From the NCBI RefSeq assembly GCF_007273535.1, contig NZ_RIBP01000004.1, positions 2,890,001 to 2,954,000 on the forward strand: 64,000 nucleotides of DNA, in the 5' to 3' direction. The position numbers and the translations under genes are program-made. Positions 16,635-25,062 of this stretch are shown piece after piece. Position 1 is the first letter of the stretch, and each line of letters begins with the position of its first letter. The notes under the pieces were generated by a model. That model did not search any database and was not told where the DNA came from. It saw nothing but the letters and a program-made list of their open reading frames with translations. The DNA comes from Niallia circulans. Lineage in GTDB: Bacteria; Bacillota; Bacilli; Bacillales; Cytobacillaceae.

Positions 16635-17270
16635 ATGCATAGTATTTTGTATAGTGATTTAGAAAAAACATTAAAAACCGGCGACATTGTTTTATTTAGC
16701 GGCCAATACCAAATAAGTAAACTTGTAGAAAAGCTGGAGCATAGTAAATGGTCTCATGTTGGAATGGTTGTTAGACCTGATCCAAACGGAGAAGTATATT
16801 TCTTTGAATCTACTGCTTTAATCAATCTAGAAGATGTTTTGGAGCATGATAACAAAACTGGTCCAAAGCTTGTTAAACTGCTAGATCGTTTGAAGACATA
16901 CGGAGCAGATCTTGTTCCATATATTCCACCAGTTTATGCAGTTCGCCAATTCCTTAAAGACACAGTTAATGAGGAAAAACTGTATGATTATATTAAAAAG
17001 GTTCATGGCATTCCAAACCCAGGTGAATGGAAAATGATTGAAGAAGTTATCGAAGGAAGGATCTTTTCTATTCCGTCCAAAAGCAATGATTACACATGCA
17101 GCAAGCTTGTTGGCGAAACATTAGAAACGCTTGGGGTTTATCACCCGAAAAAGCCTCTTAACGGGCTTATGCCGATGGATTTTTCTACAGACAGTCATAT
17201 CAAACAGCTAACTTCGTTATGGGATAAGGAAATTATTATTAATCTTGAACAACAAGAAGTGGTAAGCTGA
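16635..17270 (+). CDS. Permuted papain-like amidase (YiiX/NlpC-P60-related)
   Basis: A 211-residue protein with circularly permuted papain-fold motifs. LKTGDIVLFSG opens the barrel, SHVGMVV carries the catalytic His41, FFEST the polar residue, and NDYTCSKLVGETL the nucleophile Cys155. There is no signal peptide or membrane segment. Family members are YiiX/YaeF-like hydrolases, possibly acting on lipid- or peptide-linked amides. It is divergent from the diguanylate cyclase, with GGAGGAAAAA before the ATG, and is monocistronic. Confidence 0.8.
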   Translation: MHSILYSDLEKTLKTGDIVLFSGQYQISKLVEKLEHSKWSHVGMVVRPDPNGEVYFFESTALINLEDVLEHDNKTGPKLVKLLDRLKTYGADLVPYIPPVYAVRQFLKDTVNEEKLYDYIKKVHGIPNPGEWKMIEEVIEGRIFSIPSKSNDYTCSKLVGETLETLGVYHPKKPLNGLMPMDFSTDSHIKQLTSLWDKEIIINLEQQEVVS

Positions 17271-17274
17271 TAAA

Positions 17275-17304
17275 AAAGCTGGCGGGATGATCCGCCAGCT
17301 TTAA
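17275..17304. terminator. Bidirectional terminator
   Basis: An 11-bp perfect stem AAAGCTGGCGG/CCGCCAGCTTT lies between the convergent amidase and dehydrogenase genes, with A/T on both flanks. Confidence 0.85.
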
Positions 17305-18317
17305 AAATAAACTTTTTCTCCTTTTTTGGCACTCTCAACAGCTCCAAAAACCATCATCATGCTTTTTAAATTATCTCTGCAGTCCGTTTCTGCATTTCTA
17401 TTTGCTTCAACTGATGCAAACATTTCATCAAGGCAGCCCCAATGACCTTCTTGACCGTTCCAGCTTCCTGCAAAAATTTGCTTTTTGACTGGGAAAAGAA
17501 AACCAGCCTCATTAGAAGGATCTATTGTTTCAGCATATGGGTTGTTTATACCATCCCAAGCGGCGCTCCCTATGCTTCCGGTTGCACGCCAATCAGATTC
17601 CCAGGAGGTGTGAAGACCTTCTGCACACCAAGAACCGTTATACGTAAATACCGAGCCGTCATCCATTTCAAAAATACAAATAGCTGATGCGTTGCCTTTA
17701 TACCAGGAGCCTTTTGGATTATATTCATGGCAATAGACGGACACTGGATTAGCCTGAAGAAGAAACCGTGCTTGGTCAAAAGTATGTATGGCCATATCGA
17801 CAATTAACGGATTATCCATGATGTCCCGAAAGCCGCCAAAATGGGGACCAAGAAAAAAGCTAGCATGAAGGGAGCCAACCTGCCCGATTACCCCGGATTG
17901 GAGCAGCTCCTGATAGGCTCGTATTTGTCTGTTATACCGTCTATTTTGCATTACCGTGTATCTTTTACCAGATAGTTCGGATGCAAGGACTAAGTCTTTC
18001 GCTGCGTCGAGTGTTTCTGCCATCGGTTTTTCGCCAAACACATGACAGTTAAGCTTTAATGCAGCAGATACAATCGTTGGATGGGCTGCTGGAATGGTGA
18101 TATCAAACACTAAATTTGCGCCAGTATTTTTTATGGCCTCTGTTATATCTGAAAACACAGGCACATCCAGTTGAAATTTATTGGCTAATGCTGCTGCAGA
18201 TTCTATTTGTAAATCTACGAGTCCAACAATCTCAGCGTTTTTACGCTGTAAGGCATATTCAATCCAAGTATGAGACATTCCTCCACAGCCGGCAACGACA
18301 ATTTTATGATTAACCAA
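17301..18317 (-). CDS. Gfo/Idh/MocA-family NAD(P)-dependent oxidoreductase
   Basis: A 338-residue sugar-type dehydrogenase. The N-terminal Rossmann motif is KIVVAGCGGMSHTW, the EKPMAETL lysine loop is typical of the family, and the C-terminal alpha/beta domain contains MDNPLIVDMAIHTFDQARFLL (catalytic His region). TTG 18317, preceded by CAGGTG at 6 bases, is preferred; a TTG at 18341 would add eight residues but lacks a good site. Substrates in the family include inositols, glucose derivatives and other cyclic sugars. The CcpA-like site just upstream suggests catabolic control. Confidence 0.85.
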   Translation of the reverse strand: MVNHKIVVAGCGGMSHTWIEYALQRKNAEIVGLVDLQIESAAALANKFQLDVPVFSDITEAIKNTGANLVFDITIPAAHPTIVSAALKLNCHVFGEKPMAETLDAAKDLVLASELSGKRYTVMQNRRYNRQIRAYQELLQSGVIGQVGSLHASFFLGPHFGGFRDIMDNPLIVDMAIHTFDQARFLLQANPVSVYCHEYNPKGSWYKGNASAICIFEMDDGSVFTYNGSWCAEGLHTSWESDWRATGSIGSAAWDGINNPYAETIDPSNEAGFLFPVKKQIFAGSWNGQEGHWGCLDEMFASVEANRNAETDCRDNLKSMMMVFGAVESAKKGEKVYF

Positions 18318-18345
18318 GCGCAACACCTGCACTTTCTTCAAAGTT

Positions 18346-18359
18346 ATTAAAGCGTTTAC
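18346..18359 (-). promoter_or_regulatory. CcpA cre-like site upstream of the dehydrogenase gene
   Basis: On the minus strand TGTAAACGCTTTAA matches TGNAANCGNWNNCA at all fixed positions except the penultimate C. It is 30-40 bp before the start codon. Confidence 0.4.
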
Positions 18360-18483
18360 ATAAATTGAGTATAACGAATTTCTGCCCTGCTGGGAACAGG
18401 AATTTTGGAGTGAAAATACAAAAAATCATCCATAGAAAATAGCGTAAGGGCAATACTACATAAAAAAGCCAAGGAGGCTGACT

Positions 18484-18810
18484 ATGCCAAAGAAAACAGA
18501 AGCTGCACCAGATGTGACAACAGATAGAGAGTCAAATGTTGTACCGCTTAATAAAGAAAGCAACAAAGATCAAATAGCAGAGTTAAATCGAATGCTAGCC
18601 GCAGTTATGAATTATATTTCGGACGATGAAGTGGAGGAAATAGATGTTACATACTTACTTGATAACACAGAAGGTCTTAAGGAATGGTGGGATGAATATA
18701 AGGAAAGCAACAGGAAGGTTGTCGAGGAAGAAATAAAAAAATCATTGAATAAGCTGTCCTTAAAGGAACTCGAACATATTCGTGAACAAATAATGGAGAA
18801 GCAAGAGTGA
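18484..18810 (+). CDS. Small acidic hypothetical protein
   Basis: A 108-residue protein preceded by an excellent AAGGAGG site. The N terminus is polar and probably disordered (to about 30). The rest is predicted helical and rich in Glu/Lys (ISDDEVEEIDVTYLLDN ... LKELEHIREQIMEKQE). No membrane segment. I recognise no family with confidence. Confidence 0.75.
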   Translation: MPKKTEAAPDVTTDRESNVVPLNKESNKDQIAELNRMLAAVMNYISDDEVEEIDVTYLLDNTEGLKEWWDEYKESNRKVVEEEIKKSLNKLSLKELEHIREQIMEKQE

Positions 18811-18840
18811 GGCTGTCTGATTGGGACAGTCTTCTGTCTT
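18811..18840 (+). terminator. Weak hairpin terminator
   Basis: CTGTC/GACAG stem right after the stop codon, followed by TCTTCTGTCTTTATT. Confidence 0.45.
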
Positions 18841-18863
18841 TATTAAGAATTTAGTGATAGTAT

Positions 18864-19025
18864 TGTATCAATTTTACATGATTGGTAAATTCTTAAAATT
18901 AGGTGTTTATCAACACGCCTCATTTAAGGAGAACTTTCGTATAGACCTGCTTAGTTCTTGTTAAAGTACTTGCTTAAGACAAAGCACAAGAAGACTCTGC
19001 ACTCAGGAGTCTTTTTAGTTTTTTT
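18864..19025 (+). promoter_or_regulatory. Possible transcription attenuator in the leader of the GNAT-NUDIX genes
   Basis: A plausible promoter (TTGTAT, 17 bases, TAAATT, about 18864-18892) is followed by roughly 100 transcribed bases. These end in a complete intrinsic terminator (AAGACTC 18991-18997/GAGTCTT 19007-19013 plus T tracts) that lies before the coding start. An upstream TTCTTGT (18955-18961) can pair with ACAAGAA (18986-18992), overlapping the 5' arm of the terminator, as an antiterminator would. No known riboswitch motif recognised. Confidence 0.4.
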
Positions 19026-19053
19026 AAGAAATAAAATAAAGGGGGATTGGTTT

Positions 19054-19602
19054 ATGAATGAAAAAACAGAGGAAGTGCAATTTCAAAGAAATAACGCAAC
19101 CTTTTACATACGAGCAGCTAAACCAAAAGATGCTCAAAGCCTATCGGTCTTGAGGCTGCAAATTGATGGGGAAACAGAAAATCTGGACAGGGAAAAAGGC
19201 GAAGGTTATTTAGACGGGCAAGCTTTCTTAAAGGTGATTGAGAAAGATATCCATGCTAAAAACAATTTGTTTTTAGTGGCAGAAACAAAAGGAAAGCTTG
19301 TTGGCTTTTCAAGATGCGAAGGCAGCGATCTCAAGCGAATGTCTCATAAGGCGGAATTTGGTGTTTGTGTTTTAAAGGATTATTGGGGATACGGAATTGG
19401 CAGTCTGTTTCTTAAGAAGTCCATCCATTGGGCGGAATGTATAGGCTTGAAAAAGCTTTCCTTACATGTTCTTGAAATAAATCAAAATGCGATTCGTTTG
19501 TATAAAAAACATGGCTTTGAAGTAGAAGGTGTATTAAAAAACGATAAGTTGCTTGCGGATGGCTGTTTTTACAATACGGTTGTCATGGCAAGACATGCTT
19601 AA
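19054..19602 (+). CDS. GNAT-family N-acetyltransferase
   Basis: A 182-residue protein. FYIRAAKPKDAQSLSVL starts the fold, the acetyl-CoA loop is LKDYWGYGIGSLFLKKSI, and KLSLHVLEINQNAIRLYKKHGFEVEGVLK is the classical C-terminal half. It resembles YhhY/ribosomal-type GNATs that acetylate amino acids or proteins. The start is ATG 19054 after AAAGGGGGA. The longer TTG frame from 18958 runs through a terminator hairpin and is rejected. The NUDIX gene follows 21 bases downstream, so the two form an operon. Confidence 0.9.
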   Translation: MNEKTEEVQFQRNNATFYIRAAKPKDAQSLSVLRLQIDGETENLDREKGEGYLDGQAFLKVIEKDIHAKNNLFLVAETKGKLVGFSRCEGSDLKRMSHKAEFGVCVLKDYWGYGIGSLFLKKSIHWAECIGLKKLSLHVLEINQNAIRLYKKHGFEVEGVLKNDKLLADGCFYNTVVMARHA

Positions 19603-19623
19603 AACGGTAAGGGAGAAAGCAAA

Positions 19624-20058
19624 TTGGAAGAAATATTCGGGGAAAAAAGAACGGACAGCCAATATCGCTATCGAAAAGGTGTATATGCAGTAATTCTGTT
19701 AGAAGGAAAGGTTATGACAGTGTTAAACTCTCATGGTCATTATTTTTTGCCTGGGGGAGGCGTTGAAATGGGAGAATCTAATCAAGAGAGCCTTACAAGA
19801 GAAGTGCTTGAGGAAACCGGATATATAGTTGAAAAAGCGGAGTACATTGGCAATGCAGGCAACTACTTTACTTCCTTTCAAAATAAACCAATTTATAATG
19901 ATGGCTACTTCTACAGAACATCAATAGGGAAACAAGCGCAAAATCCGACGGAAACTGAATATAGTATGAAATGGATTAATGTGAAAGATAGTCAGTCACT
20001 GTTGTTTCATGCACACCATGTCTGGGCAATAAAAAAAGCCGTACAGAAAATGATGTAG
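19624..20058 (+). CDS. NUDIX hydrolase
   Basis: A 144-residue enzyme with a perfect Nudix box Gx5Ex7REVLEETGY at residues 45-67. It would hydrolyse a nucleoside diphosphate linked to another moiety with Mg2+. The sequence gives no substrate clue. The start TTG 19624 is preceded by AAGGGAG. It is the second gene of the GNAT-NUDIX operon, a common pairing in Bacillus accessory regions. Confidence 0.92.
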   Translation: MEEIFGEKRTDSQYRYRKGVYAVILLEGKVMTVLNSHGHYFLPGGGVEMGESNQESLTREVLEETGYIVEKAEYIGNAGNYFTSFQNKPIYNDGYFYRTSIGKQAQNPTETEYSMKWINVKDSQSLLFHAHHVWAIKKAVQKMM

Positions 20059-20226
20059 TAAGTTAGTTTTCTTAAAAGGCGATGGTAGGTCATTGCTTGT
20101 AAAGTCTAGACAATGAATATAATTATTCCTCATACTGCTGTTGAAAAAACTGGTATAGAATTGTTTAGGCAACAAATACTAATGATAACGAAAAAATTTC
20201 CAGAGTTTTGAAGGAGCATGAAACAC

Positions 20227-21207
20227 ATGAATAGTGATAAATTAACCTCTGTAGAATTTGGTGCATTATGGACAACTTATCATAAAAAAACAATGATACT
20301 ACGAATTTTAGAGCATCTAATTCAACACGCAGAAGATCATAAAGCAAAGACATTAATGAGTGGATTATATGAAAAGCTTGAAAAAAAAGTTATTGAAATG
20401 GAAATTATCATGGAAAAGGCTGGAGCAGCTAAACCAGCTGGCTTTACTAAGGAAGACTTTCATGAGAATGCTCAAGCATTATTTACAAACGGTTTTGATA
20501 TCATGTTCTGCCGTATTTTAAAGGAAATAAGCATGGGGATGTATGTCCTTCATACGACGATTTCTTACCGAGCAGAAATTATTAACTTTTATCGCGAACT
20601 GACTGAGATTACTCATTTATATTATCACCATTTTACCGATTATTTACTTAAAAACGGTTTCTCTAAGCTGCCGACGACAATAAAGCTGCCGAGCTCCATT
20701 GATTTCATCACAGATACATCGTATATGAAAGGAACCAATCTTCTTGGCCAAAAAAGGCAATTAAATACGGTGGAATATGGACTCCTTTATCATTCTGTTG
20801 AAACAAATCTTTTCGGCATGCAGCTGATGAAGGCATTTGCACAATGCTCGAAGGATAAAGAGGCAAAGCAATATTTCACTAAGGGACAGCAAATTTCAGA
20901 GGAAATATTGCAAGGAACGGAGAAAATACTATTAGAGAACAATATTCCCTCTCCAACAATGCCTGGAGGTGTGCTGACTTCCTCGGTTGATGCCCCTTTC
21001 TCAGAACGATTAATGCTATATTGTACATATTTGTTAGGAGGCTTCAGCATCGGCGGACAAGGTTTCAGCTCGGCTTTTACATTGCGAAATGATATTATTG
21101 CAAAATCAGCCATTTTTGCGAAAGATGCCTTTGAATATACATTAGAAGGAGCTAAGCTAATGATGGAAAAGGGCTGGATGGAGGAACCCCCAAAAATGGA
21201 ACTTTGA
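20227..21207 (+). CDS. DUF3231 family protein
   Basis: A 326-residue protein made of two similar four-helix-bundle halves: LTSVEFGALWTTYHKKTMI at the start, and LNTVEYGLLYHSVETNLFG at about residue 180. This duplicated architecture is typical of DUF3231, a ferritin-like Bacillus family of unknown function. ATG 20227 has AAGGAG ten bases before it; the ATG at 20218 is only one base from that site. It is monocistronic. Confidence 0.82.
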   Translation: MNSDKLTSVEFGALWTTYHKKTMILRILEHLIQHAEDHKAKTLMSGLYEKLEKKVIEMEIIMEKAGAAKPAGFTKEDFHENAQALFTNGFDIMFCRILKEISMGMYVLHTTISYRAEIINFYRELTEITHLYYHHFTDYLLKNGFSKLPTTIKLPSSIDFITDTSYMKGTNLLGQKRQLNTVEYGLLYHSVETNLFGMQLMKAFAQCSKDKEAKQYFTKGQQISEEILQGTEKILLENNIPSPTMPGGVLTSSVDAPFSERLMLYCTYLLGGFSIGGQGFSSAFTLRNDIIAKSAIFAKDAFEYTLEGAKLMMEKGWMEEPPKMEL

Positions 21208-21404
21208 AAACAATAGGGCAGATTTGGTCCTTTGTGACAAAAATAGTAAAGGCTATCTTCCATAAAGAACTAGAAGTCATATGCTGTCTATTAAAGCACC
21301 AAGTCATACTAAAATCTTTTTGTATTTGTAACCTAAGTGACATTATGTAGGATGACTTGTCTTATGTATAGGTCTATAAGAATGTAAATTGGGAATCGTT
21401 CCTG

Positions 21405-21914
21405 TTATGATCTCAATGGTATTTTAAACACAAATAATAAAAAGATAATGATTAGTGCAGACAGAAAATAAGATAGGAATGGTCGTTTATGATGCAAACG
21501 AAGCATTACGTACATCGTACTGTAAAAAGGAATCTCCATCCATACTTCATAGCCGTTTATCAATTCAATCCGCTTAAAATATAAAAAGACCGATTCTACT
21601 AAAAAAGAGCATATGATCCATTTGATAATATATTTGCTTTGGATGACATTGTTCCCTTCAAAAGGGTAGTTCGCCAAGTATAGCAGTGCTATCGCAGGTA
21701 GATTAATAAAACTGTGCAGTATGTCCACTAATATCGGATAATGATGAAAAATATCAGGCGTATATCTCCATAGAGGTTTATTTCGGCAGAGAAGATTATA
21801 TAGTAAGTCACAAATGATTATATACATCAAAGTAAGGTGATAGGTATGGATTTTTTTCCAATCCTTCCTGAAATAACATACTAATATCAGTGTTATGGAA
21901 AGTAGAAGATGCAT
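21405..21914 (-). CDS. CBO0543-like membrane protein
   Basis: A 169-residue protein with about five membrane segments. The N-terminal motif YHLTLMYIIICDLLYNLLCRNKPLW matches my memory of the CBO0543 family found in spore-forming Bacillaceae. Function unknown. A strong TAGGAGG site precedes the ATG. Confidence 0.7.
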   Translation of the reverse strand: MHLLLSITLILVCYFRKDWKKIHTYHLTLMYIIICDLLYNLLCRNKPLWRYTPDIFHHYPILVDILHSFINLPAIALLYLANYPFEGNNVIQSKYIIKWIICSFLVESVFLYFKRIELINGYEVWMEIPFYSTMYVMLRLHHKRPFLSYFLSALIIIFLLFVFKIPLRS

Positions 21915-22102
21915 TTTTTTCCTCCTATCACCTAAAACAAGCAGGCATTAATCTTATGTACATGTATATATAGTTTGTTGTTATTTACAGTTATTATTCA
22001 TTGCCAAGGATAACTGCTTTTTTTCTGTTGAAAAAGGAAAATGTAACCTGCATGTTGAAATAAAAAAAGAAGGGAAAAAATGTTATATAAGGTTGTGATA
22101 AA

Positions 22103-22744
22103 ATGACGAGCCAAAAGCTGCGTAAAACGAGGTCAGAACAGGAATTAATACGTATAAATGTGCCGGTAAACGAACACTTACCATATGTAGAGGCTGAACC
22201 AGATGTACTTATTCGTTCCAAGGTGGAAATTATTAACCGAATAATCCCTTTAACGATAACTGCTGCTAAAGCACTCGAAGCACCTGATGAGTATTTGGCA
22301 GAAGCGGTTGAGGACTATCAAGCAAATAAGCTTTTTACGAATGAAGAACGGCAATTCATGGAGTCTGAAATCACAAATGAGCAGGCCAAAATTAATTTTT
22401 CATGGAAATTAGAAAGTATATGGGTGCTATTATGGTCTGTAGGTCTTGTCCCCGAATTAAATTCTCCTGATAAAACATGTGATGTTGATCTGTTGTTAGA
22501 TGTTGTTCTGAACAGTTCGAGGGATGACCTACTAAACAAGGCTACTGTTAAAGAAAAAAGCATCATTCTCGATGAATTAGACTTTATATATCGTGCTCAT
22601 TGGGCTGTCCGTAATGCTCAACTGCATGGTACTGACATTCCTGCTGCATTAGATGAAGGGGTTGTATATGAAAGGCATTATGCTTTTAATTGGCTTGTGC
22701 ACTATATGGATCAGGAATGGGAAGAAATAAGTACGGATACTTAA
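22103..22744 (+). CDS. DUF4272 family protein
   Basis: A 213-residue soluble protein. The diagnostic DUF4272 segment is INFSWKLESIWVLLWSVGLVPELN, followed by a CDVD motif and an RAHWAVRNAQLHG segment near the C terminus. The family has no known activity. The ribosome site is weak. A hairpin terminator follows. Confidence 0.82.
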   Translation: MTSQKLRKTRSEQELIRINVPVNEHLPYVEAEPDVLIRSKVEIINRIIPLTITAAKALEAPDEYLAEAVEDYQANKLFTNEERQFMESEITNEQAKINFSWKLESIWVLLWSVGLVPELNSPDKTCDVDLLLDVVLNSSRDDLLNKATVKEKSIILDELDFIYRAHWAVRNAQLHGTDIPAALDEGVVYERHYAFNWLVHYMDQEWEEISTDT

Positions 22745-22749
22745 AAAGT

Positions 22750-22785
22750 GATCCAGGTGGCTACATGTCAGCTGGATTTTTCCAC
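22750..22785 (+). terminator. Intrinsic terminator of the DUF4272 gene
   Basis: ATCCAG/CTGGAT stem with a 15-base loop followed by five T, directly after the stop. Confidence 0.6.
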
Positions 22786-22908
22786 TTACAAGGGAAATAA
22801 GGCGAGGGAAGAGAACGAATGGTGCTATGAAAGAACCATCCTTCTGTTCATTCATAAAATAATACTAGCCATTGAGAAAAAGAATAATCAGATACAGGAG
22901 GTTAACAA

Positions 22909-23787
22909 TTGCTGAAAGGATATATGTATAATACTGCCTCCATATTAATGATGGGTGTTGGGCCGTTGATTGCTAAGTTTGGTCTGCAGACTATATCTGC
23001 GAGCACTGCCGCTTTCATTAATGCCTGCACAATCATTTTTGCCTGCTATATTTGGGGACATTTGCTAAAGCGTCCTGTCAGATTTTATGTGTCAAAGGAT
23101 ATGACTATTTTGTCTTGCTGTAATGTAATGGGTGTATTACTTATGTATGTTAGTTTAAGTTTACTTTCTCCTGTTCAAATCGGTTTTTTAGGTAGGTTTT
23201 ATACCGTGTTTGCCGTGCTGTTATCGTTCTTTATGTTGAAAGAAAATATTTCAAAAATCGAGTGGTTGCTTGTTCTGATTGCAGTTGGCGGCACCTTTTT
23301 GTTTATTGCACCGAAGGACAGTGGCAGCTTATCCATTCTAGGTATCATTTGTGCCATCATGTACACCTTCTTTTTTGCGTTAAGCAATGTATTAGTGAAA
23401 CAACGCATGGAAAAAGGCATCCATTCCAATTCAATTCTTTTCACAAATAGTATGTGGACAGGGGCTTTACTTGGAATTTATATGCTGGTTTTCCCGTCAA
23501 GCTGGCATGTAACGCAAAGTGGTGTTTCGTTTACAGCAATTGCTTCCCTTATGACAGGTTTCTTAGGAACATTGTTTCTGTATGAAGCATTGAAACGAAT
23601 TAGATTTTCCATAGCCAACATTATGAGAGCCTCAAGCCCAGTTTTGCTCGCATTTGTCTCCTACCCGTTTTTTCCAGTTGAATTGACACTCTTAAACATC
23701 ATTGGTGCAGCCATTCTTTTGGCATCGATTATGCTGATTGGCATTGTCGATTTTAAAGGGCGAAGAGTGGATAAAGGACTACAATAA
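22909..23787 (+). CDS. EamA/DMT-family transporter
   Basis: A 292-residue protein with ten predicted membrane helices in two EamA repeats. The first repeat ends near ENISKIEWLLVLIAVGGTFLFI. The second includes LMTGFLGTLFLYEALKRIRFSIANIMRASSPVLLAF. Drug/metabolite transporters of this type usually export amino acids, metabolites or drugs. The start is TTG 22909 with AGGAGGT at 22896-22902. It is a single-gene unit. Confidence 0.88.
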   Translation: MLKGYMYNTASILMMGVGPLIAKFGLQTISASTAAFINACTIIFACYIWGHLLKRPVRFYVSKDMTILSCCNVMGVLLMYVSLSLLSPVQIGFLGRFYTVFAVLLSFFMLKENISKIEWLLVLIAVGGTFLFIAPKDSGSLSILGIICAIMYTFFFALSNVLVKQRMEKGIHSNSILFTNSMWTGALLGIYMLVFPSSWHVTQSGVSFTAIASLMTGFLGTLFLYEALKRIRFSIANIMRASSPVLLAFVSYPFFPVELTLLNIIGAAILLASIMLIGIVDFKGRRVDKGLQ

Positions 23788-24402
23788 TGGAAAAAAAACA
23801 CGTAAAAGAAGGAAACTCTTGTTATCTTACTCAAGAGCTGAATGAACAAACGATCAGTTGTAAGCGGTTTATTAAAAGGGGTTGCGTGGGAATTTGTCCT
23901 AATCTGCTTCAGCTTAACTCTTGATTGTCTTATGCAGAAGAGCATCTTGCTCACTTACCAGCAACCTGTCGTTTTAAAACGATAGCATATGTTGAATAAT
24001 AAGAATAACAGAAAACCGCAATCGCTATAAAAAATTGTACTTGTTGGATTAGTGCAGGTGCTACTGCAGCAAGGCTTTCAAGCCAAATAATAAGAATTCA
24101 TGGAGTTAGTTGCTTTTATGGTTCAAGAACAGAGACTAGCGCGGAAACAGCATGTAATCTATTGCTATACTCTATACAAGTTGGAGATTGCTACATTTAT
24201 CATACTAAAGAACTAAATAATTACTGATTATGGACGATATAAAGAGAGATAAGAATAAAATGCCTATTTATGCTTATCACTATTGTATTTTAGCCATAAA
24301 AGGACGGGGACTACCGCTCCTTTTATGGCTTTTTATTTATCTGCTACTACATAAAATTTCTGTCAAAGCTAAAAATACAGAAAGGATAAAGGAGGTATAG
24401 TA
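23788..24402. other. Gene-poor stretch of 600 bases ending in a strong orphan terminator
   Basis: No ORF of convincing length or composition on either strand. A 38-codon frame at 24100-24216 has no ribosome site. At its right end lies a perfect 13-bp terminator hairpin (24292-24330) with no gene in front, so a small RNA or a decayed gene may be present. Confidence 0.4.
24292..24339 (+). terminator. Strong intrinsic terminator without an upstream gene
   Basis: Arms AGCCATAAAAGGA (24292-24304) and TCCTTTTATGGCT (24318-24330) pair perfectly over 13 bp. The T-rich tail TTTTTATTT follows. Confidence 0.85.
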
Positions 24403-24540
24403 ATGAGTAAACAAGAAGATACAACAAGTGAAGGCTTAAATCAGATCTTTGAGATTATAAATGCAAAAGGCGATATTGGCGAAATTAAACAAATATTAAA
24501 GAATCCTTTAAAGGAAGATACAGACGACCGAAGTGAATAA
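24403..24540 (+). CDS. 45-residue hypothetical protein
   Basis: A short gene with an excellent AAAGGAGG ribosome site seven bases before the ATG, and a terminator after it. The product is polar and partly helical (GLNQIFEIINAKGDIGEIKQI...). It has no signal peptide or membrane segment. The repeated G-D-I-G-E-I pattern suggests a compact helix-turn-helix or an interaction peptide. No family recognised. Confidence 0.7.
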   Translation: MSKQEDTTSEGLNQIFEIINAKGDIGEIKQILKNPLKEDTDDRSE

Positions 24541-24549
24541 GTAGTATCA

Positions 24550-24584
24550 ATCCCACATTTTAATGAGAATGTGGGTTTTTTATT
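24550..24584 (+). terminator. Intrinsic terminator
   Basis: CCCACATT/AATGTGGG stem followed by six T, ending the 45-codon gene. Confidence 0.85.
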
Positions 24585-24688
24585 GAAGTTAGGCTCATTT
24601 TCCATCATAATTTTTAAGGGAAGGCGCTGTGGGAATATACAAATTAGGCGCTATTAAAAATTTAAACTGTTATTGGAGTTATCTCTTT

Positions 24689-25015
24689 ATGTTTTATTCT
24701 ATTATGATGTTTTTGATTGCTGGGCTTGCTGAAATTGGTGGTGGCTATCTGATTTGGATATGGTTAAGAGAGGGAAAACCGCTTCATTTCGGGATATTTG
24801 GTGCAATTGCTTTAGTATTATATGGAGTGATAGCAACATTTCAAACGTTCCCGTCTTTCGGCAAGGTTTATGCAGCCTACGGGGGCGTGTTTATTATTCT
24901 GTCTGTGCTTTGGGGCTGGGGCATCGATAAAAAAACGCCTGATTTATATGATTGGATAGGTGCTTTAGTATGTTTAATTGGTGCAGGTATTATCTTATTT
25001 GCTCCCAGATCATAA
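24689..25015 (+). CDS. YnfA/UPF0060 family membrane protein
   Basis: Four membrane helices in a small-multidrug-resistance-like fold. Signatures are GLAEIGGGYLIWIWLREGKP, GVIATFQTF(P) and GRVYAAYGG-type FGKVYAAYGGVFI. With ATG 24689 the product is 108 residues, the usual family length. The upstream GTG at 24629 would add 20 atypical residues. GGAG lies ten bases before the chosen ATG. The family is a putative transporter of unknown substrate. Confidence 0.9.
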   Translation: MFYSIMMFLIAGLAEIGGGYLIWIWLREGKPLHFGIFGAIALVLYGVIATFQTFPSFGKVYAAYGGVFIILSVLWGWGIDKKTPDLYDWIGALVCLIGAGIILFAPRS

Positions 25016-25025
25016 TGAGCACAAA

Positions 25026-25062
25026 AAAAGGGCAGCTTCCTTAACAGAAGCTGTCTTTTTTA
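25026..25062. terminator. Bidirectional terminator between convergent genes
   Basis: GGCAGCTTC/GAAGCTGTC stem with one G-U pair, flanked by an A run on the left and a T run on the right. Confidence 0.8.

Noticed and set aside
18958..19053. N-terminal extension of the GNAT protein from TTG 18958
   Set aside because: The extension runs through a complete intrinsic terminator and has no ribosome site; ATG 19054 has AAAGGGGGA and gives a normal GNAT N terminus.
24100..24216. 38-codon ORF in the gene-poor region
   Set aside because: No ribosome site, no recognisable composition or family; likely chance.
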